Source of the DNA: Ignavibacteria bacterium
Lineage (GTDB): Bacteria > Bacteroidota > Ignavibacteria > Kapaibacteriales > UBA2268
DNA: 64,000 nt
Direction of reading: 5' to 3'
Assembly: GCA_026417135.1 (NCBI GenBank)
Contig: JAOADV010000009.1
Location: forward strand, 1 to 64,000
Below, piece by piece: positions 55,376-64,000 of the stretch (its first letter is position 1; each line of letters opens with the position of its first letter). The position numbers and the translations under genes are program-made. Under the pieces are notes generated by a model, which saw nothing but the letters and a program-made list of their open reading frames with translations, searched no databases and was not told the DNA's origin.

Positions 55376-56521
55376 TTAGAAAAGGCTACATTTGTCGAGT
55401 TTCATTTCGCAACGGTTATAGAAAATAGGGACTTGAAGAGCGCGCGTGGCAATTTCAACGATAAATGCTTTTAATTTTGGACTTTCTATGGTTAGTAACT
55501 GTAATTCGGGGAGTTGACCACAGCTGAAAAGTCTGAATGATGTATTTACAGGCAACTGCATATAGATTGAGAGACGTGAAAACCCAATATCGAGTGGTTG
55601 AAGCATCCAAAGAGCAATCCATCCGTTTACAATTGGGAAGGGGTCGCCTTTTAGCATATGGAACTTTTCGAATCGCTCTTGGAATGCTTTGTAGAAACCT
55701 TCGAGCCTAATCTTTGGCTTTTGTTCTTGTCTGTTTCGGAGCCGTGAACAAAAATAATCTGGCGAACTTCTTAAAATCTCGTGGAAGTATTTGTCGTTTG
55801 TAAGTTTCAAATATTTCGAGAGGTTATGATTGTAATAGGTTTCGTAAGCAATAACAGCGTCGTTTATTAATTTGATATTTATTGGTGCACGCGAAAGGCA
55901 ACATTGAACTTCTTTGTCGCGATAAATTCTATGGTAAGAAAGTCTAACAGTAGAATTTGGATATACATCGTTGATTGCTTGCTCTATTTGAATCGAACCA
56001 TTAGTCATAAAAATCGGTACATCGACGCCTCTTTTTTTAAGCCTTTGCAACAAAGTGTGCCAAAGTTCGTAATCATTATAGTCGGACATTTCGAAACCTA
56101 AAACAACATTTGAAAGGGCATCGATAACCAAAGCAAGATACATTGTGTGGCGGGGATTTTTGGAAATTCCAGCCGAAAAGGTTTTTTCGGCCAAATAAAC
56201 AAGTTTTACATTATGTTTTGGAACGCAAAGGTCCAAATACTCTTCCCAATTTGGACAGCCATCCAAAAATTCACGAACTTTTTTATTAATCCGCAGAGGG
56301 GAACTTTGATACACATTAACAAGACTTCGAAATGTATTTCCAAGAAGGTAATCTTCTGTTAAATTAGCTATGTCGGTTTTAATTGTTTCTGCTTTTTCTT
56401 TGACCCAAGTTCTTCCGCAAATTCTACAACGAAACCTTCGGTTACCAGTTGTTGTCTTTCCGTGCCGAATTACTTTGTTGCTTCCACAATATATGCAAGT
56501 TGTTATTTCATTCAATTCCAT
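55376..56521 (-). CDS. Transposase-like protein with zinc ribbon, probably inactive
   Basis: 381 residues. An InsA-like zinc ribbon with Cys9, Cys12, Cys32 and Cys35 (TCIYCGSNK and FRCRICGRTW) leads into an IS1/MULE-like region (YLALVIDALSNVVLGFEMSDYNDYELWHTLL). The place where such transposases carry the first catalytic Asp reads VYLAEKTF, and the second (usually an Asp-Gly) reads FMTNGS at Asn174. So at least one, perhaps both, catalytic acids are missing. The frame is intact with no stop. No terminal inverted repeats were found, so a complete insertion sequence is not supported. It may be a domesticated DNA-binding protein. Confidence 0.7.
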   Translation of the reverse strand: MELNEITTCIYCGSNKVIRHGKTTTGNRRFRCRICGRTWVKEKAETIKTDIANLTEDYLLGNTFRSLVNVYQSSPLRINKKVREFLDGCPNWEEYLDLCVPKHNVKLVYLAEKTFSAGISKNPRHTMYLALVIDALSNVVLGFEMSDYNDYELWHTLLQRLKKRGVDVPIFMTNGSIQIEQAINDVYPNSTVRLSYHRIYRDKEVQCCLSRAPINIKLINDAVIAYETYYNHNLSKYLKLTNDKYFHEILRSSPDYFCSRLRNRQEQKPKIRLEGFYKAFQERFEKFHMLKGDPFPIVNGWIALWMLQPLDIGFSRLSIYMQLPVNTSFRLFSCGQLPELQLLTIESPKLKAFIVEIATRALQVPIFYNRCEMKLDKCSLF

Positions 56522-56798
56522 AAATCTTTAAAAATTAAATAAACTAAATTAACAAACAACATTTAAATTACAAAGTTATTTTTTTTTCGAGTTTCGTTTT
56601 TTTATCTCAGAATAATACATTTTACTAAGAAATCGAACTTTTTAATTTTTTTAAATTTCGAAATCCAGTTACAATCGATTGCTTATAAATGTGATTGATG
56701 TGTTAAGTTTATTTTTCAAAAAACGAAAAATTTCTTCTTACTTTAGTGTAAATTTTTGTAATTTTATTTTGAGATTTTTTTTTCTTTGGAGGAAATAT

Positions 56799-59700
56799 AT
56801 GAAACAAGTAGCTAAGCTTTTTTGCTTCTATTCTATGTTGACTTTTTTGTTAGTGTTGCCATTATTTTCCCAAATAGTAGATAGTCGGGGGAAAGATTTC
56901 TGGCTCACTTTTTTACCAAACTATCACAATTATAAATATTCAGTAAACGAACAGCTTCGTCGAAGTGATTCTATATATATTTTTATTTCGTCAGATAAAC
57001 CCACAACAGGCAAAATTGAATTTTATGACATCAATGGTAATTTTAACTTTGTAAATTTTTCGATTACCGACCCAAACCAAATCTATGTTTTTAAAAGAGC
57101 ATTTAACGATTTCGAGCTCCTTGGTTTCAACGATATGGGAAACGAGTGGCAAAGGAATATGTGCGAAATTCCGGTAAAGTTATCTTTCCATATTACCTCC
57201 GAAGAATTAATTAACGTTTACGCACATAGCCAAGGCAACAAGTCCAGCGATGCATTTCTTGTTTTACCCACAACATCCCTTGGAAAAGAATATCTTGTTC
57301 TATCCTACAAGAGCGACGGTTACTTCCTTTCTTTATCTGGTAGAACACCTTCACAATTTGCCATCGTCGCAACTGAAAATAATACAGAAGTTGTTATTTA
57401 TCCATCTGGTCCAACTTATGTGAATAGGAGTGAGCCACAAGTAGTCCCGCTGAATAAAGGGGAAGTCTATTTGGTTCAAGCTTTAATCAGTGAAAATAAT
57501 CCACTAAATGATTTGACTGGGACATATATCACTGCAAATAAACCTATTGCTGTCTTTGCTGGGCATCAAAGAGCGACAGTTCCAGTTGAGGCATTTCGTG
57601 GGACATCTTCACCTTCGCGGGACTTTCTTTGCGAACAGATTCCTCCAATCCAAGCTTGGGGCAGAAATGCTTTTATTGTTCCGCTCTCGCAACCATTTTT
57701 TATTACAAATCGTGGTCAAGATATATTCCGAATACTTGCAGCGAACGACTCGACTGTTGTTTACATAAATGGTTCTTTCCTTGCAACGCTCAATCGAGGA
57801 CAATATTACGAAGGTTACTTAACCCAAGCTGCAACTATTACAGCGACTGGAGCAATTCTTGTTGGGGTATATAAAAAGACCTCGAACGATGCTGGCGCAA
57901 GCAATATCAGCGACCCATTTATGATGATTATTCCACCAGCTGAACAATTCATTGATAGTTGCAAATTGATAAATATACAAGCCTACGAGTTGGAAGAAAA
58001 TTTGCAATACCAAAAAGTTTATCAAGAACATTTTATTACCATTGTGGTTCCAGTCGATGCAGTAGGCGAAACTAAAATTGATGATGTTGTCGTTCCTTCG
58101 AGCTACTTCCGAGAAATTTCTGGTTCAAAGTATTACTATGCTCACGTTAAAGTTAACGAAGGGAAGCACTCAGTTCAATCGAATAAGCCAATTGGAATAT
58201 TTGCGTATGGATATGGACCTGCAAATTCTTATGGATATATCGGAGGAATGTTTTTTGCTGGAAAAGACTGGAAAGCCCCCGAGTTGGAGCTTTCCTCCGA
58301 TTGTTTTACCGATACGTATCATATCAATGACGAAGGTGATTTTTCCTCTGGTATCGATACCGTCTTCTTCGACCCGTATTATTTAAGAAATGTTGAATAT
58401 GTCCCCGACAAAAACTTCAAAAAATACAACCGTCGGGCTACAATTCAATTTAAACTTAGCAATCCTTACCAAGATGGTTCCTATAAGTTCTCTGTTCGAG
58501 ATTCCGCTGGAAACGTTGTTACTCGCGAAAAAGAAATTTATGGTTTCACCATTCGGCATTTTGTTGGTCCTGTTAACAACTATCAATGGACTTTTTTCAG
58601 AGGCAAAATACAACTTCCATTTAAGTCTGGATTGAGAATCGAAAATTTTGGGAAAAGTGATGTTGAAATAACAAAATTTAGAGTAGTAAGTAAATCAACT
58701 GTAAATCTTTTAACTCCATTACCCAAGATTGTTAAATCGAAATCGACTGATGTATTTGAAATTGAGATTACATATATTCCCGAAGGCACCGACACTATAT
58801 ATTTCGACTTTGGGAACGAATGTATCTGGGCAAAGTGTGTAGCTTACGTTATAACCCCTTCCGATTGCGATATCACTGAATTCGAGTATAAAGATTTTGA
58901 AAATCCTTTGAAGTTGAATTTCGTAGGAAATGCAAACAAAGTAGAAAAATATATCCAGCTTACCCCACCAGCTGTTAATCGTGCTGGGGCTGTATGGTAT
59001 AGGGATTTGGTTCCGGTGGTTTCTGGTTTTAAGACAGAATTTAGTTTTAGGGTCCGCGAAGGTTCTAATAATAACTGTGAAGATGGTTCAACTCCAGGTG
59101 CCGATGGTTTAGCCTTCGTTGTTCAAAACTTTATGCCAGTCGCTGTTGGGAACTATGGTGGAGGAATTGGGTATAGCGGGTTACCAAATTCGGTAGCAAT
59201 CGAGTTCGACTTGTTCTCGAACGATTCCAATCAAATTGAAAACTTTTTCGACCCAAATGGCAACCATATTGCTGTTCAATCAAATGGAAGAAGTGAAAAT
59301 TCTCCGAAACATCAACCCCAATTTACTCTCGGTATGAATACTAAGATTATTGTGCTAAAAACCGATGGAACACCTTATTTCGCCAAAATTATTTATGATG
59401 AACCCAAAAAAGTTTTAGAAATTTTCCTCGATACTACAAAAAATTTCAAGTCTCCCGCCTTAACCTTGACCAATTTCGACTTATCGAAACTTATAGGATT
59501 GGAACGTGGCTACCGCGCTTACGTTGGATTTACTTCTGCAACTGGCTGCGCCTATCAGAGCCACGAATTGTTATCTTGGCATTTTTGCCCAACTCCGCCA
59601 GACCCGACCCGAAATGTTGATGATTCACCTATTAATTTCGAAGAACTTGTCTATCCCAATCCAATCGAAGACTTTGCCTATATTAACTTGTCGAACGACT

Positions 59701-59873
59701 TGTTCCCGGTAAATCTCAGGATTGTAAATCTTCTTGGCGAGACACTTTTCGTTGGAGAACACTTTTCGTCCGATATCCCACTCGATTTTCGAAACATTCC
59801 TATTGGAGCATACATAGTCGAGATTCAAAGCAAGAAAACCAAGTATTTCAAGATTGTAACGAAGATTAGATAG
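56799..59873 (+). CDS. Secreted IgGFc-binding/L-type lectin protein with T9SS sorting domain
   Basis: 1024 residues from the ATG at 56799, which follows GGAGGA and starts the signal peptide (VAKLFCFYSMLTFLLVLPLFS). The N-terminal half (about 25-480) has the IgGFc-binding N-terminal pattern: RGKDFWLTFLPNYH, VYAHSQGNKSSDAFLVLP, PIAVFAGHQRATVP, VYINGSF and PIGIFAYGYG. A middle beta-rich part follows (about 500-680), then an L-type lectin-like domain (about 690-930) with GADGLAFVVQN and GGGIGYSGLPNSVAIEFDLF. The end (about 940-1024, VYPNPIEDFAYI and LRIVNLLGETLFVG) is a T9SS sorting domain. It is probably a surface adhesin or matrix protein. A sensor kinase gene follows 27 nt later. Confidence 0.88.
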   Translation: MKQVAKLFCFYSMLTFLLVLPLFSQIVDSRGKDFWLTFLPNYHNYKYSVNEQLRRSDSIYIFISSDKPTTGKIEFYDINGNFNFVNFSITDPNQIYVFKRAFNDFELLGFNDMGNEWQRNMCEIPVKLSFHITSEELINVYAHSQGNKSSDAFLVLPTTSLGKEYLVLSYKSDGYFLSLSGRTPSQFAIVATENNTEVVIYPSGPTYVNRSEPQVVPLNKGEVYLVQALISENNPLNDLTGTYITANKPIAVFAGHQRATVPVEAFRGTSSPSRDFLCEQIPPIQAWGRNAFIVPLSQPFFITNRGQDIFRILAANDSTVVYINGSFLATLNRGQYYEGYLTQAATITATGAILVGVYKKTSNDAGASNISDPFMMIIPPAEQFIDSCKLINIQAYELEENLQYQKVYQEHFITIVVPVDAVGETKIDDVVVPSSYFREISGSKYYYAHVKVNEGKHSVQSNKPIGIFAYGYGPANSYGYIGGMFFAGKDWKAPELELSSDCFTDTYHINDEGDFSSGIDTVFFDPYYLRNVEYVPDKNFKKYNRRATIQFKLSNPYQDGSYKFSVRDSAGNVVTREKEIYGFTIRHFVGPVNNYQWTFFRGKIQLPFKSGLRIENFGKSDVEITKFRVVSKSTVNLLTPLPKIVKSKSTDVFEIEITYIPEGTDTIYFDFGNECIWAKCVAYVITPSDCDITEFEYKDFENPLKLNFVGNANKVEKYIQLTPPAVNRAGAVWYRDLVPVVSGFKTEFSFRVREGSNNNCEDGSTPGADGLAFVVQNFMPVAVGNYGGGIGYSGLPNSVAIEFDLFSNDSNQIENFFDPNGNHIAVQSNGRSENSPKHQPQFTLGMNTKIIVLKTDGTPYFAKIIYDEPKKVLEIFLDTTKNFKSPALTLTNFDLSKLIGLERGYRAYVGFTSATGCAYQSHELLSWHFCPTPPDPTRNVDDSPINFEELVYPNPIEDFAYINLSNDLFPVNLRIVNLLGETLFVGEHFSSDIPLDFRNIPIGAYIVEIQSKKTKYFKIVTKIR

Positions 59874-59900
59874 TCTTATTAATTTAGGACATTCTACTTT

Positions 59901-62900
59901 ATGTTTCTTAAAATTGAGAGAAATTTTTCACTTTGGGTTTTCGTTGCTCTGATTTCTTTTGTCTGGGTAATCAATCAAGTTCAATCTAAAATCATAGATT
60001 TTATTGATATTTTCGACCCTTTTCTTTTATTTTATTCGACTATTTCATTAGCTATTTTTCTTAAGAAAAAGAAGGGTTTATCTACTCGAAACTTGAAGTC
60101 ATTACTAAACAGTGCTGTGTTTAATTCGAAAATTCCAATTGCAATTGTTTCTTCTAATGGTATAATACTTTATTCAAATTGTGCATTCCAAAATTTGACA
60201 AAGAAATCAAAACCCGAAGGAGAGCCTATCTTTAGTTTGCTCGAATTAAAATTTGTCGAAAATGGCAAGCGACTTGATGTCTCGATTTTCGATAACTTTG
60301 GGGTCGAAAATTACAAAAGTTTTGAAAAAATTGCTTTTTTAAATCAAGAAAATGATGAAATTATTTTTGATTTACTTGTAGAAAAACCTTCGGAATCACA
60401 AACAAAGGGTGGCTCTTTTGTTCTCTATTTTTTCGATGTTTCAGAAAATTATCGCAAATCGAAAGAGCTGATATTTAAGCAAGAACAATATAAACATTTA
60501 CTTAATCTTTTTTCCGAAGGATACGCTTTAATTGAAAAAAGTGGGACAATTTTAGATTGCAACAAAATTTTTTGTGAGATTTTTGAAGAAAACCCCGGCG
60601 AACCAATAGGTAAAAACATTCAAATTTATTTGCAAAAATGTGAATCTCCTAATGTTGAAGCAAATCTTGAAAAAAATACAAATAAGATAAGATGGGAAGA
60701 TATACTTGATTCGATTGAAAATGGAAATTATACTACAACTTTTGAATGTTGGCTGAAAATAAATTCAAGAAATACAAAATTCTATTTTCTTTCATTTCAG
60801 AAAATAAAAAATGATGATAGTAATAATTTCGCATTAACGATAAAAGATATAACAGAAACTCGGGAGAAAGCAAAACAAATTGAACTAATTGAGGAATTAT
60901 ATGAAAGGATTAAGGACAAAGATAACAGAATTGAAAATTTACAGAAACAGATTGCTAACAGCCAAGCTCAAAATCAAAATCTATTAAATCTTATATCAAT
61001 CAAAGAAAATTTTCACTTATCGTTTTTAGCAGAAATTCCAGTCGGAGTTTATCGGACTGATGAGGAAGGGAACTTTTTATATGCAAACGAAGCTTTGGCG
61101 AAAATTTTGGGATGCGAAACTGTCGACGACCTGATGAGACTTAATGCTTACTCTTTCTACCACAACCGAGAAGAAAGGGAAAAGGTTCTCGAGCTCCATT
61201 CTAAATCTGAATCCAAATATATTACAACTATAGTAAAATTTAAGAAAAAAGGAGGCGAAACAATATATGCCCACGATTATGGCAAAATTACTCGTGATTT
61301 AGAAACTGGCAAAACCGTTTTCGAAGGAATTATTATCGACATAACTAAAGAGGTGCTTGCACAAATTGAGCTTGAGCAAAGCGAAAGACGTTTTCGCCGC
61401 TTCTTTTCAAGAATGACAGAGTTGTTTATTCGCATAGATAAAAATGGACTTATAAAGTTGGTTTCTCCATCTGTCAAAACAATTTTAAACTACGAAACTA
61501 CTGAGTTAGTCAATAGATACCTTTCAAAGTTGTTAGTAGAACCCGACTTCTTCGATAAAATTCAATCGACCCTCGAAGCAAAGGGTATTTTATACGATAT
61601 CCTAATAAAATTAAAAGCTAAGGATGGCGATGTCAAGATTCTTAAAGGAGACTTGGTTTGCGCCAAATCGAAGATTGGGAAAATCATTGGTTGCGACTTG
61701 CTTCTAAGGGATGTAACAAGCGAAATTGAGCACAAGAATTTTATGACAGTAATATTTGAAATTACGCATCATTTTAACGAATACAAAAATATTGAAGTTA
61801 TTCTCCAAGAAATAATTCGCACTTTAAGTTTTATATCTATTGATTCGAACTTTATCTTCGGGATCTACGATGAAGAATCGAATTCTTTGAAGATTTTGAA
61901 GCATGCTGACCGTTTTGGAAAAAAATTCGAAGAAATCGGTATCGATAGTAAAAACCCGTTGACACATTCATTCCTAGCCCGAAAAACAATTATTGCCGAC
62001 GAAAACGAATTACAAGAACTTTGGGCTGGATTTGAAGTTCCAGTACCAAAGAAGTTAATTGCTCTACCTCTATCATACCTTTCAAAGTCAATTGGTGTAA
62101 TGGGAATATATACATACTCCTATCCAGAAAACCTTGAAAAAATAAACATCTTTTACCTTTCCTTGATTTCCGAACAGATATCTATCGGCTTGCAGAAAAA
62201 GCTGGCTGAAGATAAATTAACTTTACAACTTAAACTTTTCGAAACATTAATCGAGACCATACCTTATCCGATTTATTATAGAAGTCTTTTAACTGGTAAA
62301 TATAAAGTCTGCAACCAAGCTTTCGTTTCGTTTGTCGGAAAATCGAAAGAAGAAATAATCGGCTCCGAGCCTCGATTCATTTTGCCTAATGATTTTTATA
62401 AAGCTTTTTATTCTGATTTGTCCCCGTCACAAAACGCAATTAAGCCAGTAGCAGTCGAAATATCTCATACAAATCCCAAAGGAAAGGAACTTGTTTACTT
62501 TTGTATTCGTTCTTATTTTGCTATAGCCGACACACACGAAGGCGAAGAAGTTGGAACATTTATCGATGTTACAGAACGAGCCCACTTTGCAAGGAAACTT
62601 CAAGATGCATTGAATTTCAATAATTTGCTTCTCGGTCTTGTTCCAAATGCAATATACTTTGTCGACACCGATAGAAGAGTAACGTTCTGGAACACACAAG
62701 CGAAAAGAATCACCGGTTTCGATGAAACTGAAGTTTTGGGTAAATTCCCACTGTTTTGTGAATCGAATTGCAAGGAATTTTGTCCATTGTTGGTTAAAGA
62801 ATCCAAACAAATTTTAGAAAATGAACTTGAAATAGTTACAAAATCGGGCGAAAAGAAGATAATTTCGAAAAGTGCGACCCCGATGATTGATGCAAAAGGT

Positions 62901-64000
62901 AATCTTATTGGGGTGATCGAAACTTTTCAAGATGTAACAGAAGAGAAGAAGTTTGAAAATCGGTTAAAATACTTGGCAGACTCGAACGCTCGCTTATCGT
63001 CGTTGGCACAATTTGCTTCTTCGATAAAAGACACCACCACACTCATCGACGCATTGCTTCCCGTTGCAATTCACATTACAAATTCAGCTGGGGCTGTTTT
63101 CTACCAGATTGAGGAATTAAACGGAACTTCGGCAATAACAAAGCTAACGAGCTATATCGAGCAAATTCCCGAAATACTTTCCGTCAATATACCATTGGAG
63201 CAAATCTCACATTGCTACGTCTGCCGTACTTTAATATTTAGAGAACCGATGGTTGTTGAAAATGCAAATTTAAATTTTCTTTTGCCTGAGGAGGTTTTTT
63301 TAGTTAATCAAAGATTGTTGGTAACACCTATTGCTGTCGGAGATAAATTCATTGGCGTAATTTTAGTCTTTGGTAAAGAAAATGAATATACCACCGAAGA
63401 AATTAACTCAATGGAAAGACTTTCTATGATTTTTGCAACAAATTTTGAGAGGATAGTCTATCAGGATGAAATTTATAAAGCCTTAGTCAAGGAACAACAA
63501 CTAAACGAATTACGAACAAATTTTATATCTATGATTTCCCACGAATACAGAACCCCACTTCAAGCAATTATTTTATCTGTTGAAATTTTGAAAAAACATT
63601 ATGCGAAACTTTCACCCGATGAAAAACAAAAGCAATTCGAAAGAATTGAAAAAGCAATTCAAGATATGGCTACTATGATAGACAATGTCATTCTTTACAA
63701 TAGAATAACAAGCACCGAAAGTGTTTTTTTAGAGAAAGTCAATCCCAAGCTGTTTTTTGAAAGTTTAGTTCGAGATTTCGAGTTGTACTATTTCGATAAA
63801 GCTCAAATTATCTGTGAAATAGATGTAAAACGAAAGCAAGCAAAAATCGATACTAAACTTACTCAACTTATTTTCTCGAATATTATTGGAAATGGAATTA
63901 AATATTCTCAGCCAAACTCCATTTTAAACATCCAAATTGAAGAGGAAGAGAATAATTTCTTGATAAGAATTAAGGACAATGGAATTGGAATACCCAAGAA
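59901..64000 (+). CDS. Large multi-PAS/GAF sensor histidine kinase (3' end cut by window)
   Basis: The frame runs from ATG at 59901 to the window end without a stop: 1366 residues so far. Two membrane helices at about 8-25 and 33-52 have hardly any loop between them, so sensing is probably cytoplasmic. PAS-like domains are at about 75-190, 195-320, 375-490, 495-610, 775-895 and 905-1020. GAF-like domains are at about 617-770 and 1030-1190. The kinase core has the H-box SMISHEYRTPLQAI (about 1210), an N-box SNIIGNGIKYSQ and the G1 motif KDNGIGIPKK at the cut end. One PAS carries C953-x3-C957-x3-C961. It follows the adhesin gene by 27 nt and may be co-transcribed. Confidence 0.9.
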   Translation, partial: MFLKIERNFSLWVFVALISFVWVINQVQSKIIDFIDIFDPFLLFYSTISLAIFLKKKKGLSTRNLKSLLNSAVFNSKIPIAIVSSNGIILYSNCAFQNLTKKSKPEGEPIFSLLELKFVENGKRLDVSIFDNFGVENYKSFEKIAFLNQENDEIIFDLLVEKPSESQTKGGSFVLYFFDVSENYRKSKELIFKQEQYKHLLNLFSEGYALIEKSGTILDCNKIFCEIFEENPGEPIGKNIQIYLQKCESPNVEANLEKNTNKIRWEDILDSIENGNYTTTFECWLKINSRNTKFYFLSFQKIKNDDSNNFALTIKDITETREKAKQIELIEELYERIKDKDNRIENLQKQIANSQAQNQNLLNLISIKENFHLSFLAEIPVGVYRTDEEGNFLYANEALAKILGCETVDDLMRLNAYSFYHNREEREKVLELHSKSESKYITTIVKFKKKGGETIYAHDYGKITRDLETGKTVFEGIIIDITKEVLAQIELEQSERRFRRFFSRMTELFIRIDKNGLIKLVSPSVKTILNYETTELVNRYLSKLLVEPDFFDKIQSTLEAKGILYDILIKLKAKDGDVKILKGDLVCAKSKIGKIIGCDLLLRDVTSEIEHKNFMTVIFEITHHFNEYKNIEVILQEIIRTLSFISIDSNFIFGIYDEESNSLKILKHADRFGKKFEEIGIDSKNPLTHSFLARKTIIADENELQELWAGFEVPVPKKLIALPLSYLSKSIGVMGIYTYSYPENLEKINIFYLSLISEQISIGLQKKLAEDKLTLQLKLFETLIETIPYPIYYRSLLTGKYKVCNQAFVSFVGKSKEEIIGSEPRFILPNDFYKAFYSDLSPSQNAIKPVAVEISHTNPKGKELVYFCIRSYFAIADTHEGEEVGTFIDVTERAHFARKLQDALNFNNLLLGLVPNAIYFVDTDRRVTFWNTQAKRITGFDETEVLGKFPLFCESNCKEFCPLLVKESKQILENELEIVTKSGEKKIISKSATPMIDAKGNLIGVIETFQDVTEEKKFENRLKYLADSNARLSSLAQFASSIKDTTTLIDALLPVAIHITNSAGAVFYQIEELNGTSAITKLTSYIEQIPEILSVNIPLEQISHCYVCRTLIFREPMVVENANLNFLLPEEVFLVNQRLLVTPIAVGDKFIGVILVFGKENEYTTEEINSMERLSMIFATNFERIVYQDEIYKALVKEQQLNELRTNFISMISHEYRTPLQAIILSVEILKKHYAKLSPDEKQKQFERIEKAIQDMATMIDNVILYNRITSTESVFLEKVNPKLFFESLVRDFELYYFDKAQIICEIDVKRKQAKIDTKLTQLIFSNIIGNGIKYSQPNSILNIQIEEEENNFLIRIKDNGIGIPK

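Overview
The window is one AT-rich chromosomal segment (about two-thirds A+T by eye) from a Bacteroidota/Chlorobiota-type bacterium, probably an uncultured Ignavibacteria- or Kapabacteria-like lineage. The evidence is two proteins with C-terminal type IX secretion (T9SS) sorting domains, a TonB-dependent receptor, LptB, Bat-type VWA and DUF1573 proteins, few clear Shine-Dalgarno sites, and repeated -7 boxes of the TAnnTTTG type (mostly TAATTTTG) about 20-40 nt ahead of start codons. The exact taxon is an inference. No rRNA, tRNA or CRISPR was seen.

Layout. 1-7.8 kb: end of a glycosyltransferase-like gene, a lipoprotein, priA, an htrA-lptB pair, and recO with a CNNM/CorC-type membrane protein. 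7.9-15.9 kb: a REC-histidine kinase, butyrate kinase, a small lipoprotein with a terminator, aspS, a TPR sensor kinase, and dus. 16-20.4 kb: pgi-plsY-tal, then cysS on the other strand. 20.5-32.1 kb: envelope genes (a FliK-like hypothetical protein, an FKBP lipoprotein, a stalk-domain protein, secG, a TonB receptor, RlpA, a TPR protein, DUF3467), a GH57 glucan branching enzyme and a flippase. 32.1-35.1 kb: a palindrome array, then VWA, DUF1573 and DUF6263-like genes. 35.3-41.3 kb: pheT, a coiled-coil protein, alr and rsmI. 41.5-49.0 kb: a second palindrome array, then a long minus-strand cluster nusA-infB-rbfA-yraN-(UPRT-like)-rrf2-AI-2E permease. 49.3-51.9 kb: a type II restriction-modification cassette. 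52.0-54.8 kb: a two-subunit molybdenum hydroxylase. 54.8-56.5 kb: a gene-poor stretch with a possible 35-residue gene and a transposase-like gene. 56.8-64.0 kb: a T9SS-exported IgGFc-binding/lectin adhesin followed by a very large multi-PAS sensor kinase cut by the window end.

Most genes are housekeeping: tRNA charging, translation initiation, DNA repair and restart, central carbon metabolism, phospholipid and envelope building. The accessory part is 49.2-64.0 kb. It holds the restriction cassette, whose TCGA content is much lower than its neighbours'. It also holds a molybdenum hydroxylase whose large subunit carries both a twin-arginine signal and a T9SS sorting domain, a transposase-like protein that seems to lack catalytic acids, and the adhesin-kinase pair. 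Other points of interest are two related arrays of perfect palindromes, both between convergent genes, and a terminator-like hairpin just ahead of nusA.
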